The notes under the pieces are model-generated. The model was not told the DNA's origin. It saw nothing but the letters and a program-made list of their open reading frames with translations, and ran no database searches. The position numbers and the translations under genes were made by a program. From the NCBI RefSeq assembly GCF_002929555.1, contig NZ_PJJP01000035.1:45747-109746 (forward strand): a stretch of DNA of 64,000 nucleotides, in the 5' to 3' direction. Positions 44,234 to 52,573 of this stretch are shown piece by piece. The first letter of the stretch is position 1, and the number at the start of each line of letters is the position of its first letter. Source of the stretch: Cryobacterium sp. N22. Its GTDB lineage: Bacteria > Actinomycetota > Actinomycetes > Actinomycetales > Microbacteriaceae.

Positions 44234-45112
44234 TCAAGGCTGCGTGGCGGGGAGTCCGACGAGGTCGCTGCTGACCTGCCACAGTCGCGCCGCCGCCTGG
44301 GTATCGTACGAGATCTTGTTGGAGTCCTTGGCCTTGCAGTTGGCGAAGTACCGGCCCGAAACCCCCGTCACGTCCGGTGACGCGGCGAGGTAGATCGGCG
44401 TTGCGGCACCCTTCGCTGGGCTTCTCATGAAACGTCGGGCCAACCCGCTCATCATGGCGAAGAACCTCGCTTGGTCCTCGGCGCCGAAACCGGTATTCGT
44501 AACGCCAGGGTGCAATACGTTTGCGGTCACCCCGCTGCCCGAGAGGCGACGGGCGAGCTCGTAGGTAAACATCACGTTCGCCAACTTCGATTGGTTGTAG
44601 GCCCGCTGCCCCGAGAAGCTGCGCGCGCCCTGCAGGTCGTCGAAATCGATCCGGCCCATGGCCTGGGCGCCGGATGAGACGGTGACGACTCGAGCGGGCG
44701 CGCTCACCTTGAGTCGCTCCAGCAGCAGATTCGTGAGCAGGAACGGTGCCAGATGGTTCAGCGCGAAGGTGTGCTCCAAACCGTCGGCCGTGACATGCCG
44801 GTGTGCCCAGAACCCGCCCACGTTATTAACCAGTACGTCAAGGAACGGGTAGGCGACGAGCACTTCTGCCGCGAGCCGACGAACCTCGGCCTGGGAGGAC
44901 ATGTCGGCGGTGAACACATCCACGGCTTCATTGCCCGACATCGCACGGATGTCGACTGCGGCGGCCTCTGCGCGGGTGGCGTCGCGGCCGACGATGCCGA
45001 CTCGGGCACCCAGCTGAGCGAGCCCGATTGCGGTGGCCTTGCCTATCCCGCCGGTGCCGCCGGTGACAAGGACCGTCTTGCCGGTCATCGGGGATTGCGT
45101 GCTGTCAGTCAT
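44234..45112 (-). CDS. short-chain dehydrogenase/reductase
   Basis: This 292-residue SDR has the Rossmann motif VTGGTGGIGKAT near 15-26, NNVGG, VVTVSSGAQ and the catalytic YNQSK of the YxxxK type, and resembles retinol/protochlorophyllide-reductase-like members. I start at the ATG at 45112, with GGGAGAAGG upstream. Upstream frames run into the HAD gene. It follows the HAD hydrolase by 19 bp and is probably co-transcribed with it. Substrate unknown. Confidence 0.9.
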   Translation of the reverse strand: MTDSTQSPMTGKTVLVTGGTGGIGKATAIGLAQLGARVGIVGRDATRAEAAAVDIRAMSGNEAVDVFTADMSSQAEVRRLAAEVLVAYPFLDVLVNNVGGFWAHRHVTADGLEHTFALNHLAPFLLTNLLLERLKVSAPARVVTVSSGAQAMGRIDFDDLQGARSFSGQRAYNQSKLANVMFTYELARRLSGSGVTANVLHPGVTNTGFGAEDQARFFAMMSGLARRFMRSPAKGAATPIYLAASPDVTGVSGRYFANCKAKDSNKISYDTQAAARLWQVSSDLVGLPATQP

Positions 45113-45131
45113 TGCCTTCTCCCGACTCGTC

Positions 45132-45812
45132 TCAGAGGTGTGCGATAGGGCTGCCGTCGAGCTGCGCGAGCAGGTCGGCCGCGTCGTCGTAGACGGCGAT
45201 GGCACCGGCGCTGAGGAGTTCTTCGGCCCCGAACCCGCCGCTGAGCAGCCCGATGCAGTCGACCCCGGTGCGCCGGGCCGCCTCGACGTCCCAGACCGAG
45301 TCGCCCACCATGACCGCGTGTGCTGCACCGACCGACACCTTCCCCAGCGCCGACTTGATGATGTCGGGGTCGGGCTTGGCGGTATCGACGTCTGCCGACG
45401 AGGTCACCGCCGCGAGGTGCTCGTCGGCGTCGAGCAGGGAGAGGAGCAACGTGAGTTCCTCCTCGGGCGCCGAGGTGGCCAGCACCACGGCGTGCCCCCG
45501 ACCGGCCAGCGCGGCGAGGAGGTCCTGGGCGCCGGGGATCGGTCGGAGGCGTTCGGCCCGGGCCAGGTAGAACTCGGTGTGCTTCTCCTTGGCAGCCCCA
45601 CCTACCGCGTCGGCGACGTCACCGCCGAGCAGGTGTCGCAGCAGCATGCCGGAGTCCATGCCGATGGCGCGGTGGATGCGCCACACCTGAACCGGATGCC
45701 CGACGGCGACGAAGGCGCGATCCCAGGCATCGATGTGGAGGTAGTTCGATTCGACGAGGGTTCCGTCGATGTCGAGGAGTACCGCGGTCCGAGGCTTCGT
45801 CGAGGAGTTCAT
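45132..45812 (-). CDS. HAD-family hydrolase
   Basis: This 226-residue phosphatase has the four HAD motifs: VLLDIDGTLVES near 11-22 (nucleophile Asp), VLATSAP, the lysine in AKPDPDII, and VMVGDSVWDVEAA. A helical cap lies between motifs I and II. It probably hydrolyses a small phosphorylated metabolite such as a sugar phosphate. The start is taken at the ATG 45812; a GTG at 45836 is possible because AGGAG abuts the ATG. Confidence 0.88.
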   Translation of the reverse strand: MNSSTKPRTAVLLDIDGTLVESNYLHIDAWDRAFVAVGHPVQVWRIHRAIGMDSGMLLRHLLGGDVADAVGGAAKEKHTEFYLARAERLRPIPGAQDLLAALAGRGHAVVLATSAPEEELTLLLSLLDADEHLAAVTSSADVDTAKPDPDIIKSALGKVSVGAAHAVMVGDSVWDVEAARRTGVDCIGLLSGGFGAEELLSAGAIAVYDDAADLLAQLDGSPIAHL

Positions 45813-45884
45813 GCTCCTAGCCAACCCCGGTACCACTCACATTGGCAATGGCCGCCGAGAACTCCCCCCGCTGGTGAGCTGCGG

Positions 45885-46568
45885 TCAGTTCTGCTCCGCC
45901 AGGGCGGACACGAGCGCGGCGGTGACCGCGACGCTTGATTGCGGGTTTTGACCGCTGATCAGATTGCCATCGCGAACGACATGGCTCGACCACGGTGATC
46001 CGCTATCGATGACGACTCCCCGATTGCGAAGCACGGTTTCGACGAACCACGGGCTCTTGACTCCCGTGCCTCCCGCCAGTTCTTCTTCATCCGTGAAAAC
46101 AGTGAGTCGTCGTCCGGCAAAAACGAAACTGCCATCCGCCGCGGTTGCGCTCAGCAACCCCGCCGGACCGTGACAGAACGGGGCGATGAGCGCGCCGTGT
46201 TGGTCCGCAGCGGTAAGGATCGCACCAAGCGATTCGTCGGTTGCGAGATCGGTCATCGGGCCGTGACCTCCCGGCAGGACCACAGCGGAGTATTCGGAAA
46301 CATCGACCGTGTCGAGTGCAATCGGAGACTCCAGAAGATCATCGATGGACGCGAGGTACGTCGTCCAGGTGGAGTCGTCGCCGAGGGACCCGGGGTCCAC
46401 CGTCGGACGGATGCCGCCCGGGGTGGCGATTGCGACAACGTGCCCGGCCGCAGTCAAGTCGCGATGAGCGACGACGAGTTCTTCGGCCCAGAACCCGGTC
46501 GGGTGTACGGTGCCGTCGGCGAGAATGAGCGATTCGGCCGCAGTAACGACCATCAGAATATTTGACAT
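45885..46568 (-). CDS. DJ-1/PfpI/Hsp31-like amidotransferase-fold protein
   Basis: This 227-residue protein starts MSNILMVVTAAESLIL and has GFWAEELVVAHRDL, then VVLPGGHGPMTDL and the nucleophile Cys in IAPFCHGPAGLL, followed by DEEELAGGTG. This is the Hsp31/glyoxalase III-like subgroup of the DJ-1 superfamily, with possible glyoxalase or chaperone activity against methylglyoxal stress. A LysR regulator lies immediately upstream in the same direction, 37 bp away, and may control it. Confidence 0.88.
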   Translation of the reverse strand: MSNILMVVTAAESLILADGTVHPTGFWAEELVVAHRDLTAAGHVVAIATPGGIRPTVDPGSLGDDSTWTTYLASIDDLLESPIALDTVDVSEYSAVVLPGGHGPMTDLATDESLGAILTAADQHGALIAPFCHGPAGLLSATAADGSFVFAGRRLTVFTDEEELAGGTGVKSPWFVETVLRNRGVVIDSGSPWSSHVVRDGNLISGQNPQSSVAVTAALVSALAEQN

Positions 46569-46604
46569 GCGTTGAGTCTGCGTGCCGGCCGCGGGCATTC
46601 GCGA

Positions 46605-47498
46605 TCAGGTAATTTCACCCGCCCATTCGATTGTTTGGCGGAGCTGGCTGATGACATCTGCGTTGCGCACCGATTCTCCGGCGCGAACGGCGAGGTACAC
46701 GGTGTTGAGGGGCGGCATGACGGGCTCGAATAACACCACCAGGGTGCCGGCACGGAGCTCCTCAGCTATCAGGTACAGCGGCAGAACCGACATGCCGATG
46801 CCGGACACCACGGCTTCCCGAATTCCCCGCAGGTCGGGGATCACGGCGGCGACACTCAGCTCAGAGGGCCCCTGCTGGAAGACTGTGCGCCAGTACCGCC
46901 GCACGATTGGAAGGTCGTGATCGAAAACGACAACGGGGATGTTGACGAGGGACTCGAGTGCATGGTCGACTCCTGCCCAGCGGGGCGCACCGACCAATGC
47001 GAAGATTTCGTCAAACAGGGGCGTGCTCTCGACTCCCTGGACTCTCGGTCGGATCGAACTGATGACCACGTCGAGACGGCCTGCGCGGAGGCCTTCTAGG
47101 AGCTCGGCGGCGAGGCCGAATGTGACGTTGATTTGGGAGGCCGCACGACGGGAGACCGTTTCTAGCCTTGGCAGAACCACTGTCGTGAGCAACTCGGCCG
47201 GCCCTCCGATGTACACCGTTCTCGCCGTGCTTTCATTCTCAGTGCCCAGCGAAGAAATGTCGTCGAGGGCATCGATATGCCCTGCCACCTCGCGTGCCAG
47301 CTGGGCTGCCTTCTGCGTGGGGATGACGCCGGATCTGGTGCGTGTGAATAGCGAGTACCCCAACTGCGTCTCAAGGGCGTGGATGTGCGCAGTGGCGGTC
47401 GGCTGGGACATGCCCAGTAGCGACGCCGCCTCAGTCAGCGAACCGGCCCGGTAGACGGTGACGAACGTGCGAAAGTGATCGAGCGACGGACTTGTCAT
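46605..47498 (-). CDS. LysR-family transcriptional regulator
   Basis: This 297-residue regulator has an N-terminal winged helix (FVTVYRAGSLTEAASLLGMS, about 11-30, then QPTATAHIHALE) and a periplasmic-binding-like effector domain with VVISSIRP and VSGIGMSVLPLYL. It is divergent from the MFS remnant and upstream of the PfpI-like gene. Codon use in this stretch is less GC-rich than most of the window. The effector is unknown. Confidence 0.9.
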   Translation of the reverse strand: MTSPSLDHFRTFVTVYRAGSLTEAASLLGMSQPTATAHIHALETQLGYSLFTRTRSGVIPTQKAAQLAREVAGHIDALDDISSLGTENESTARTVYIGGPAELLTTVVLPRLETVSRRAASQINVTFGLAAELLEGLRAGRLDVVISSIRPRVQGVESTPLFDEIFALVGAPRWAGVDHALESLVNIPVVVFDHDLPIVRRYWRTVFQQGPSELSVAAVIPDLRGIREAVVSGIGMSVLPLYLIAEELRAGTLVVLFEPVMPPLNTVYLAVRAGESVRNADVISQLRQTIEWAGEIT

Positions 47499-47533
47499 GG
47501 TCCTAACGAGGCTACGGTCAATCAGCGATTGCC

Positions 47534-47848
47534 ATGTTCTCGTTCGCGCTCACGACCATCGCGTTGGTCTGGATATCGATCGTCGTCACCGACCACTGGG
47601 AGACCCTTCCGACAAACCTCGGACTGTTCGCCTTCGGAGTCGGTCAGGGTGCCTTGGTCACGCTCGTGTTCAAGGTGCTGGTCACTGCGGCGCCAAAAGA
47701 GCTCACCGGCGACGTCGGCTCGGTACGCGGCACTACCAAAACCTCGCACCGGCCGTGGGAGCCACCGTGGCGGGCGCACTCGTCGACAATGTGGACCTCC
47801 CACCGGGGACGTGCTTTCCGAAACAGACGCGAATCGCCCGCCGTCTAG
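47534..47848 (+). pseudogene. MFS transporter remnant, 5'-truncated and frameshifted
   Basis: The frame begins MFSFALTTIALVWISIVVTD and reaches VLVTAAPKELTGDVGSVRGT, the second-to-last part of a 14-TM drug-type MFS protein. After GTT near 47740 the family sequence continues in another frame (NLAPAVGATVAGALVDNVDL), so about one base has been lost. More than 80% of the protein upstream is missing. The divergent LysR regulator may be the leftover of a resistance pair. Confidence 0.75.
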
Positions 47849-47890
47849 CCCTGCCGGGCCCCACCAGCGCCCGCGGCTGGGTGCCATTCT

Positions 47891-48352
47891 CTACTCGGGT
47901 CGGAGCGGGCGGGACCACGCTACCTCTCGGCTGAGCTGGCCGGATTCGGCGAAGAGGCGCACCTGGTGGGTGCTGGCGAGAGCCCGGGCGAGGTCCTCCC
48001 GGTCGGCAGTCTCGAAGCCGAGCTTCTGCCAGAACGGCCCGGACCGTCGGCTGAACAGCCATGCCCGCTGTGCTCCGCTCTCCGCCGCCTTCGCCAGGGC
48101 GAACAGGGCCAGCCGGGTGCCCTCCCCCGCGCGCTGGGCGAGTGGATGAACGGCCACGCTCCGAATGAGCGTGTGCTGCTGGTCACCGCTGAGTTCGAAT
48201 CCCGTGCTCGCCACGATCTCGCCGGCAGCATCCCGTTTGATCCAGATGTGCACCGTGGGAGCGTCAAGCCCGCTCAGGGTCAGATCGACCTCGCGGAGGA
48301 AATCGGTCAGGTCGGGCGTATCGCCGGGGGAAGCTGGGGCGAGGGACGACAT
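47891..48352 (-). CDS. GNAT-family acetyltransferase
   Basis: This 153-residue acetyltransferase transfers an acetyl group from acetyl-CoA to an unknown amine. It has VHIWIKRDAAGEIVASTGFE as beta strands, SVAVHPLAQRAGEGTRLALF near 65-84 containing the CoA pyrophosphate loop (QRAGEGTRL), and AWLFSRRSGPFWQKLGFE at the end. It is related to arsenic-resistance-type GNATs (ArsN2-like) by this last part. The start is the ATG at 48352. It faces the MFS remnant. Confidence 0.82.
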   Translation of the reverse strand: MSSLAPASPGDTPDLTDFLREVDLTLSGLDAPTVHIWIKRDAAGEIVASTGFELSGDQQHTLIRSVAVHPLAQRAGEGTRLALFALAKAAESGAQRAWLFSRRSGPFWQKLGFETADREDLARALASTHQVRLFAESGQLSREVAWSRPLRPE

Positions 48353-48388
48353 GCGCCCCAGGCTACCGGGGCGGCTCACCGCAGTACT

Positions 48389-48432
48389 CCGCTGGTCAGG
48401 CTTGTCGGGGTCTCGACAAGCTCGACCAGCGG
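48389..48432. repeat. intergenic inverted repeat, family C
   Basis: CCGCTGGTC pairs with GACCAGCGG and CTTGTCG with CGACAAG around GGGTCT. The core TCGACAAGCTCGACCAGCGG is, to my knowledge, a widespread intergenic motif in Microbacteriaceae. It sits upstream of the GNAT gene and downstream of the ABC exporter operon and may terminate it. Confidence 0.7.
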
Positions 48433-48463
48433 GGTGGGCTCGGGCGGCGGGGGGTGCCGGGGG

Positions 48464-49303
48464 TTAGGAACGCACCGACTTGCGCTCGTAGATGACCATC
48501 GACCAGACGTAGCCGATGACCGTGATCACGATGCACCAGCCGACCGCGAGCACCGGGTTCCAGCCGAGCGGGGTGCCGAGCAGCAGGCCGCGGAGGGTTT
48601 CGACGATCGGTGTGAACGGCTGGTACTCCGCGAACCACTGCAGACCGGCCGGCATCGACTCGGTCGGCACGAAGCCGCTGCCGAGGAACGGCAGCAAGAC
48701 CAGCAGCAGCGGCAGGTTGCTCGCCGTCTCCACCGACTTCGCCTGCATGCCCATCCCCACGGCGATCCAGGTGATCGCGAACGCGACGAGGGCGATCAGG
48801 CCGAAGGTGGCGAGCCATTCGATGGGGGTGGCGGTGGGCCGGAAGCCGATCAGCACACCGACCGCGAGGACCAGTGCGACGGCGATGATGGCCTGAATGG
48901 TGTTGCCGAGAACGTGCCCGGCGAGCACCGACGCGCGGGAGATCGCCATGGTGCGAAACCTCGCGGTGATGCCCTCGGTCATGTCCATCGAGACCGTCGT
49001 GGCGGTGCCACCGGCGGTGCCGGCGATGGTGATCGCCAGAATGCCTGGCATCACGTAGGCGAGGTACGCCGCCCGGCCGCCGGCCGCGTCCACGCCCGGC
49101 AGGCCGGCCCCGAGGGTGCCGCCGAAGACGAAGACGAACATCAGCAGGATCACCACCGGACCCACGATGGTGAACACCGACAGGCCCGGGTAGCGGATCA
49201 TGTGCAGCAGGTTGCGGCGCAGCATCGTGATCGCGTCGGTCACGACATAGGACTGATGATGGGTGCCCTGCACGGTCGGGCGCGGGGCGGTGATGGTGGT
49301 CAT
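48464..49303 (-). CDS. ABC-2 type drug exporter permease (DrrB-like)
   Basis: This 279-residue membrane protein has six hydrophobic segments. It starts with a cytoplasmic arm containing LRRNLLHMIRYPGLS and has the family motif DMTEGITARFRTMAISRASVL (kept as EGITARFRTM near 118-127) and GSGFVPTESMPAGLQWFAEY. It would form the exit path for a drug or lipid-like molecule with the ATPase. The start ATG overlaps the ATPase stop (ATGA). Confidence 0.9.
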   Translation of the reverse strand: MTTITAPRPTVQGTHHQSYVVTDAITMLRRNLLHMIRYPGLSVFTIVGPVVILLMFVFVFGGTLGAGLPGVDAAGGRAAYLAYVMPGILAITIAGTAGGTATTVSMDMTEGITARFRTMAISRASVLAGHVLGNTIQAIIAVALVLAVGVLIGFRPTATPIEWLATFGLIALVAFAITWIAVGMGMQAKSVETASNLPLLLVLLPFLGSGFVPTESMPAGLQWFAEYQPFTPIVETLRGLLLGTPLGWNPVLAVGWCIVITVIGYVWSMVIYERKSVRS

Positions 49304-50262
49304 GACTCTGTTCCTTTCGTGTCGACCCGGCCGGACGATTCCTTCGTGCCGGTCAGCGCGAAGAACACGTCATCAAGGTCCGGGGTGTGGATGCTGAGGT
49401 CGTCGACCTCGAGATGGGCCGCATCGAGGCGGCCCAGCATCGCGCGCAGCGCGTGGACGCCGCCGGCGCTGGGCACGGTTAGTGCGAGCCCGGACTCGTC
49501 ACGGGCGGACCCGTCAAGCAGGCGGGCGGCGGCGTCGAGCGCCGCGGCATCCGCGAATCGGAGCCGGATATGACCACCCGGCACGAGGCTCTTGAGCTCA
49601 TCTGGTGTGCCGTCGGCGACGATGCGGCCGCCGTCGAGCACCGCGATGTGGTCAGCGAGCTGGTCCGCCTCCTCGAGGTGCTGGGTGGTGAGCAGCACCG
49701 TGGTGCCCTCAGCCACGAGGCCGCGCACGATGTCCCACATGGTGTGCCGGCTGCGCGGGTCCAGGCCCGTGGTGGGCTCGTCGAGGAAGATCACGCTGGG
49801 CGTCGCGACGAGAGTCATCGCGAGGTCGAGGCGGCGGCGCATGCCGCCGGAGTAGGTGGCGAGCGGCTTGCGGGCGGCCTCGACGAGGTCGAACTGCTCG
49901 AGCAGCTCGGCCACCCGCGCCTTCGAGCGCTTGGCGCCGAGGTGGCGCAGCCGGGCCATCAGCAGGAGGTTCTCCTCGCCGGTGAGCAGGCCGTCGACCG
50001 CGGAGAACTGGCCGGTGAGGCCGATCGCGGCGCGCACGCCGTCGGGGTCCCGCGAAACGTCGCATCCCGCGACGGTGAGGGTGCCGGCATCCGGCCGCAC
50101 GAGTGTGGAGAGGATGTGCACGGTGGTGGTCTTGCCGGCGCCGTTCGGGCCGAGTAGCGCGGTCACGGTGCCCGAGTTCACGGTGAGGTCGACGTCGTCG
50201 AGCACGGTCTTGCTGCCGTAGGACTTACGCAGCCCCTGCACGGCGATCGCGGTGGTGGTCAT
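49300..50262 (-). CDS. ABC exporter ATP-binding protein (DrrA-like)
   Basis: This 320-residue ATPase has Walker A GPNGAGKTTTVHIL near 38-51, the signature YSGGMRRRLDLAM, Walker B IFLDEPTTGLDPRSR and the H-loop TTQHLEEAD. The C-terminal DrrA extension (about 220-310) ends VDDLSIHTPDLDDVFFALTG. It powers the ABC-2 permease, typically exporting hydrophobic antibiotics. The DUF4097 protein and an RHH regulator lie upstream in the same direction, so all four form a likely operon. Confidence 0.92.
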   Translation of the reverse strand: MTTTAIAVQGLRKSYGSKTVLDDVDLTVNSGTVTALLGPNGAGKTTTVHILSTLVRPDAGTLTVAGCDVSRDPDGVRAAIGLTGQFSAVDGLLTGEENLLLMARLRHLGAKRSKARVAELLEQFDLVEAARKPLATYSGGMRRRLDLAMTLVATPSVIFLDEPTTGLDPRSRHTMWDIVRGLVAEGTTVLLTTQHLEEADQLADHIAVLDGGRIVADGTPDELKSLVPGGHIRLRFADAAALDAAARLLDGSARDESGLALTVPSAGGVHALRAMLGRLDAAHLEVDDLSIHTPDLDDVFFALTGTKESSGRVDTKGTES

Positions 50263-50291
50263 GATGTTCTTCCCTTCGTTTCGGCGCGCGC

Positions 50292-51137
50292 TCAGCGCGC
50301 GCGGTGGATGCTGATGTCGCCGAACGCGGTGCGCGCACGCACCGCCACGGTCTGCTCGGACGGGTCGGGGGCGGTGTCGCCGGCGAGCTCATTGCGCAGG
50401 CGCCCGTTCTTGGAGGCCAGGTCGAGCCAGGCGGGAACGCCCTCACGCACGCCGATGTTGATCTGGCCGAAGCCGCTCTCCACCTGCACCGATCCGCTGG
50501 AGATCTCCCCCAGCTGGATGCTGCCGTAGGCGGTCTTCGCCGACACGGCGGCGAGCGCCCGGGTGATCTCGAGGTCGCCGTAGGAGAGCTTCGCGTCGAG
50601 GTCGCCGCCGGACTCTCCGATGGTGATATTGCCGTGCGATGCCTTGAGGACGGCGTTGCCGGTGACCGTGCCGATGCGGAGCTGACCGTGATCGGCCGTG
50701 ATCTCGATGTCTCCCTCGGCGGCACCCAGGGTGGCGTTGCCGTTGCCGGCGCGCAGCCACAGGTCGCCGGTGGTGTCCACCTCCGCCGCGCCGTTCGAGC
50801 ATTTGATGCGGGTGGCACCAAGGCGGCCGGTTGCGCGCACATTGCCCGACGAAATCTCGGCCGTGAGCCGCGATCCCGTCGGCAGCTCGATGAGAATGTC
50901 CACCGACTCGCTGGGGCCGATGATGCTGAAGCGGGGCTTCGGAGCGGTGATCGTCAGCCGCTGGCCGTCGAACTCCACCTTGGTCTCCTCGGCGCCGCGA
51001 CGGTCGACCGCCTTGGCCGGACTGGTGGGCGACACCGTCACGACGGTGTCCGTACGGTCGCCGGCCACAACGTCGATCGCGCCGACCGGCAGGTGGATGG
51101 CGAGATCGATGGGAGTGGGGGTGTTGTAGGTGGGCAT
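50292..51137 (-). CDS. DUF4097-family beta-strand-repeat protein
   Basis: This 281-residue protein has the repetitive beta-solenoid pattern of DUF4097: short repeats such as ITADHGQLRIGTVTG, LKASHGNITIGESGG, LSYGDLEITRAL and TAYGSIQLGEIS. No signal peptide or membrane segment is present, so it is cytoplasmic. It resembles anti-sigma/envelope-stress-associated adhesin-like domains, but its role is unknown. It precedes the ATPase by 29 bp and follows the RHH gene by 111 bp. Confidence 0.88.
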   Translation of the reverse strand: MPTYNTPTPIDLAIHLPVGAIDVVAGDRTDTVVTVSPTSPAKAVDRRGAEETKVEFDGQRLTITAPKPRFSIIGPSESVDILIELPTGSRLTAEISSGNVRATGRLGATRIKCSNGAAEVDTTGDLWLRAGNGNATLGAAEGDIEITADHGQLRIGTVTGNAVLKASHGNITIGESGGDLDAKLSYGDLEITRALAAVSAKTAYGSIQLGEISSGSVQVESGFGQINIGVREGVPAWLDLASKNGRLRNELAGDTAPDPSEQTVAVRARTAFGDISIHRAR

Positions 51138-51248
51138 GCTGATGCGTCCCTCTCTGTGGGCTATGCGATTTCGGGTACAACGGACCGACCCCGCGGGTGT
51201 GCGGAGCTGGAGTTTCTGGCGTGCTGAGCTTCTGGAGTACAGCGCGGG

Positions 51249-51737
51249 CTAGCGCGCCCAGCCCGCAAAATTGTCGCCGGTGCGAAGGGTGCGCTGCACG
51301 GATCGGCGTTGCTTGGGTTGCAGGGCGGCCGCCGTCGCGCGCACCAGCCAGGTGTTCACTGACAGGCCGTCGGCCGCCGCCGCTTCGTCCACCCGCGCCT
51401 TGAGGGCGTCCGGCAGGCGGAGCGTGGTGCGCGAAGTGCTCGAGTCGTCGAGGTCGACGGAGGGGTCGGCCCGCTCGTCGTTGTCCGGCTCGGCATTCGG
51501 CGCGGTCACGACGAACTCGATCTCGCGGCCGCGCAGCCGCAGGTCGACCGAGCCGGGGGCGAGGTCGCGGGTGATTTCGCCCACAGCGGCCGACAGCACG
51601 TCGAGCAGCACGAGCCGCGCAGCGGCATCCAGTCCGGCGGCGAGTCGCTCGGCGACGGCGCGAGTGTCCTCCGCGCCGTTCTCAGCGGCATCCACCAGCT
51701 GGCGCTGCAGGTCGTTTACGTACGCTCCAAGTTCCAT
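51249..51737 (-). CDS. ribbon-helix-helix (HicB-like/CopG-like) regulator
   Basis: This 162-residue protein has a helical N-terminal part and a C-terminal ribbon-helix-helix: TTLRLPDALKARVDEAAA, then GLSVNTWLVRATAAAL (about 114-147). It begins MELGAYVNDLQRQLVDA; the ATG at 51737 is chosen because upstream sequence is the operator region. No toxin gene is adjacent. It heads the DUF4097-ABC exporter operon and should bind the nearby palindromes, making it the operon's likely autorepressor. Confidence 0.82.
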   Translation of the reverse strand: MELGAYVNDLQRQLVDAAENGAEDTRAVAERLAAGLDAAARLVLLDVLSAAVGEITRDLAPGSVDLRLRGREIEFVVTAPNAEPDNDERADPSVDLDDSSTSRTTLRLPDALKARVDEAAAADGLSVNTWLVRATAAALQPKQRRSVQRTLRTGDNFAGWAR

Positions 51738-51738
51738 G

Positions 51739-51787
51739 TCACCATCATGACACCATGATGGTGTCACGTCAAGCATGAATGGTGTCA
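51739..51787. promoter_or_regulatory. RHH operator array upstream of exporter operon
   Basis: TGACACCAT, G, ATGGTGTCA (51748-51766) is a perfect 19-bp palindrome. Half-sites GTCACCAT (51739) and ATGGTGTCA (51779-51787) flank it. The series lies directly before the regulator start codon, as expected for cooperative RHH binding. Confidence 0.75.
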
Positions 51788-51796
51788 GGGTGGACG

Positions 51797-52513
51797 TCAG
51801 CCCTGGGCAGCCTTTTCCACAGCGGCGACGGCCGCCGCAACACCGCCGTTCCACGGGGTGCCGTGGCCGGGCAGCACCCAGGTGGCACCGGTGGACAGAA
51901 TCGCGCGAAGCGACACGATCGCCTGCTCCGGCTCATCCGTGAACGGCGCCGGCTGAAGCCCCGTCGTGCCGGTGAGCACGTGGCGGGTCGTGAGCCCGTC
52001 GCCCACGAAGACCGCATCGGCAATCGGCACATGGATGGCGATGCTGCCCGCGGAATGCCCGGGCAGGCCGATGATGCGGGGCGCTCCGGGCAGGTCCAGC
52101 GTGTCCCCGTCGTTCGCGTCCACGGTTTCGGTCAGGTAGGTGGTGCGCATCCCGCCCTTGCGCAGCGAGTAGGCCGCGAAACCCAGAGTGGCGCCCAGCT
52201 TCATCGTCTGGCGGGCATTCGACGGTTTGGCCCCGCCCTGGGCCCGGGCCGCATCAGCCGGATGCACGTAGACCGGCACGCCGTGATCCCGCCGCAGCCG
52301 TTCGGCGAAACCCAGGTGGTCGCTGTCACCGTGCGTGAGAACGACGCCCTTCACCTCCTCGAGGGTGCAATCCATGCTGGTCAGCTCGGCGAGAAGCTCC
52401 CGCCACTGCCCGGCCAGACCGGCATCGATAACCGTCACCCCCTCGGGAGTGACGACGAGGTAGGCGGCCACGATGTCGTTGCCGATGCGGTGGAGGTGAG
52501 GTCCGAGTCTCAT
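51797..52513 (-). CDS. MBL-fold metallo-hydrolase
   Basis: This 238-residue metallo-beta-lactamase-fold protein has THGDSDHLGF near 60-69, a variant of HxHxDH in which the first His of the pair is followed by Gly-Asp-Ser-Asp-His, then GLPGHSAGSIAIHV and VFVGDGL, and the C-terminal LPGHGTPW. It probably hydrolyses an ester or thioester. The altered HGDSDH suggests modified metal binding. It is monocistronic and ends just before the RHH operator. Confidence 0.85.
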   Translation of the reverse strand: MRLGPHLHRIGNDIVAAYLVVTPEGVTVIDAGLAGQWRELLAELTSMDCTLEEVKGVVLTHGDSDHLGFAERLRRDHGVPVYVHPADAARAQGGAKPSNARQTMKLGATLGFAAYSLRKGGMRTTYLTETVDANDGDTLDLPGAPRIIGLPGHSAGSIAIHVPIADAVFVGDGLTTRHVLTGTTGLQPAPFTDEPEQAIVSLRAILSTGATWVLPGHGTPWNGGVAAAVAAVEKAAQG

Positions 52514-52573
52514 GATGGCTAGACCGTACCTCTCCTGACGCCATTGCGCTCGTGGCGCCGGACGATCGGGGCG

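Noticed and set aside
51249..51787. Toxin-antitoxin pair
   Set aside because: An RHH protein is present but no adjacent small toxin frame; neighbours are an MBL hydrolase and a DUF4097 gene.
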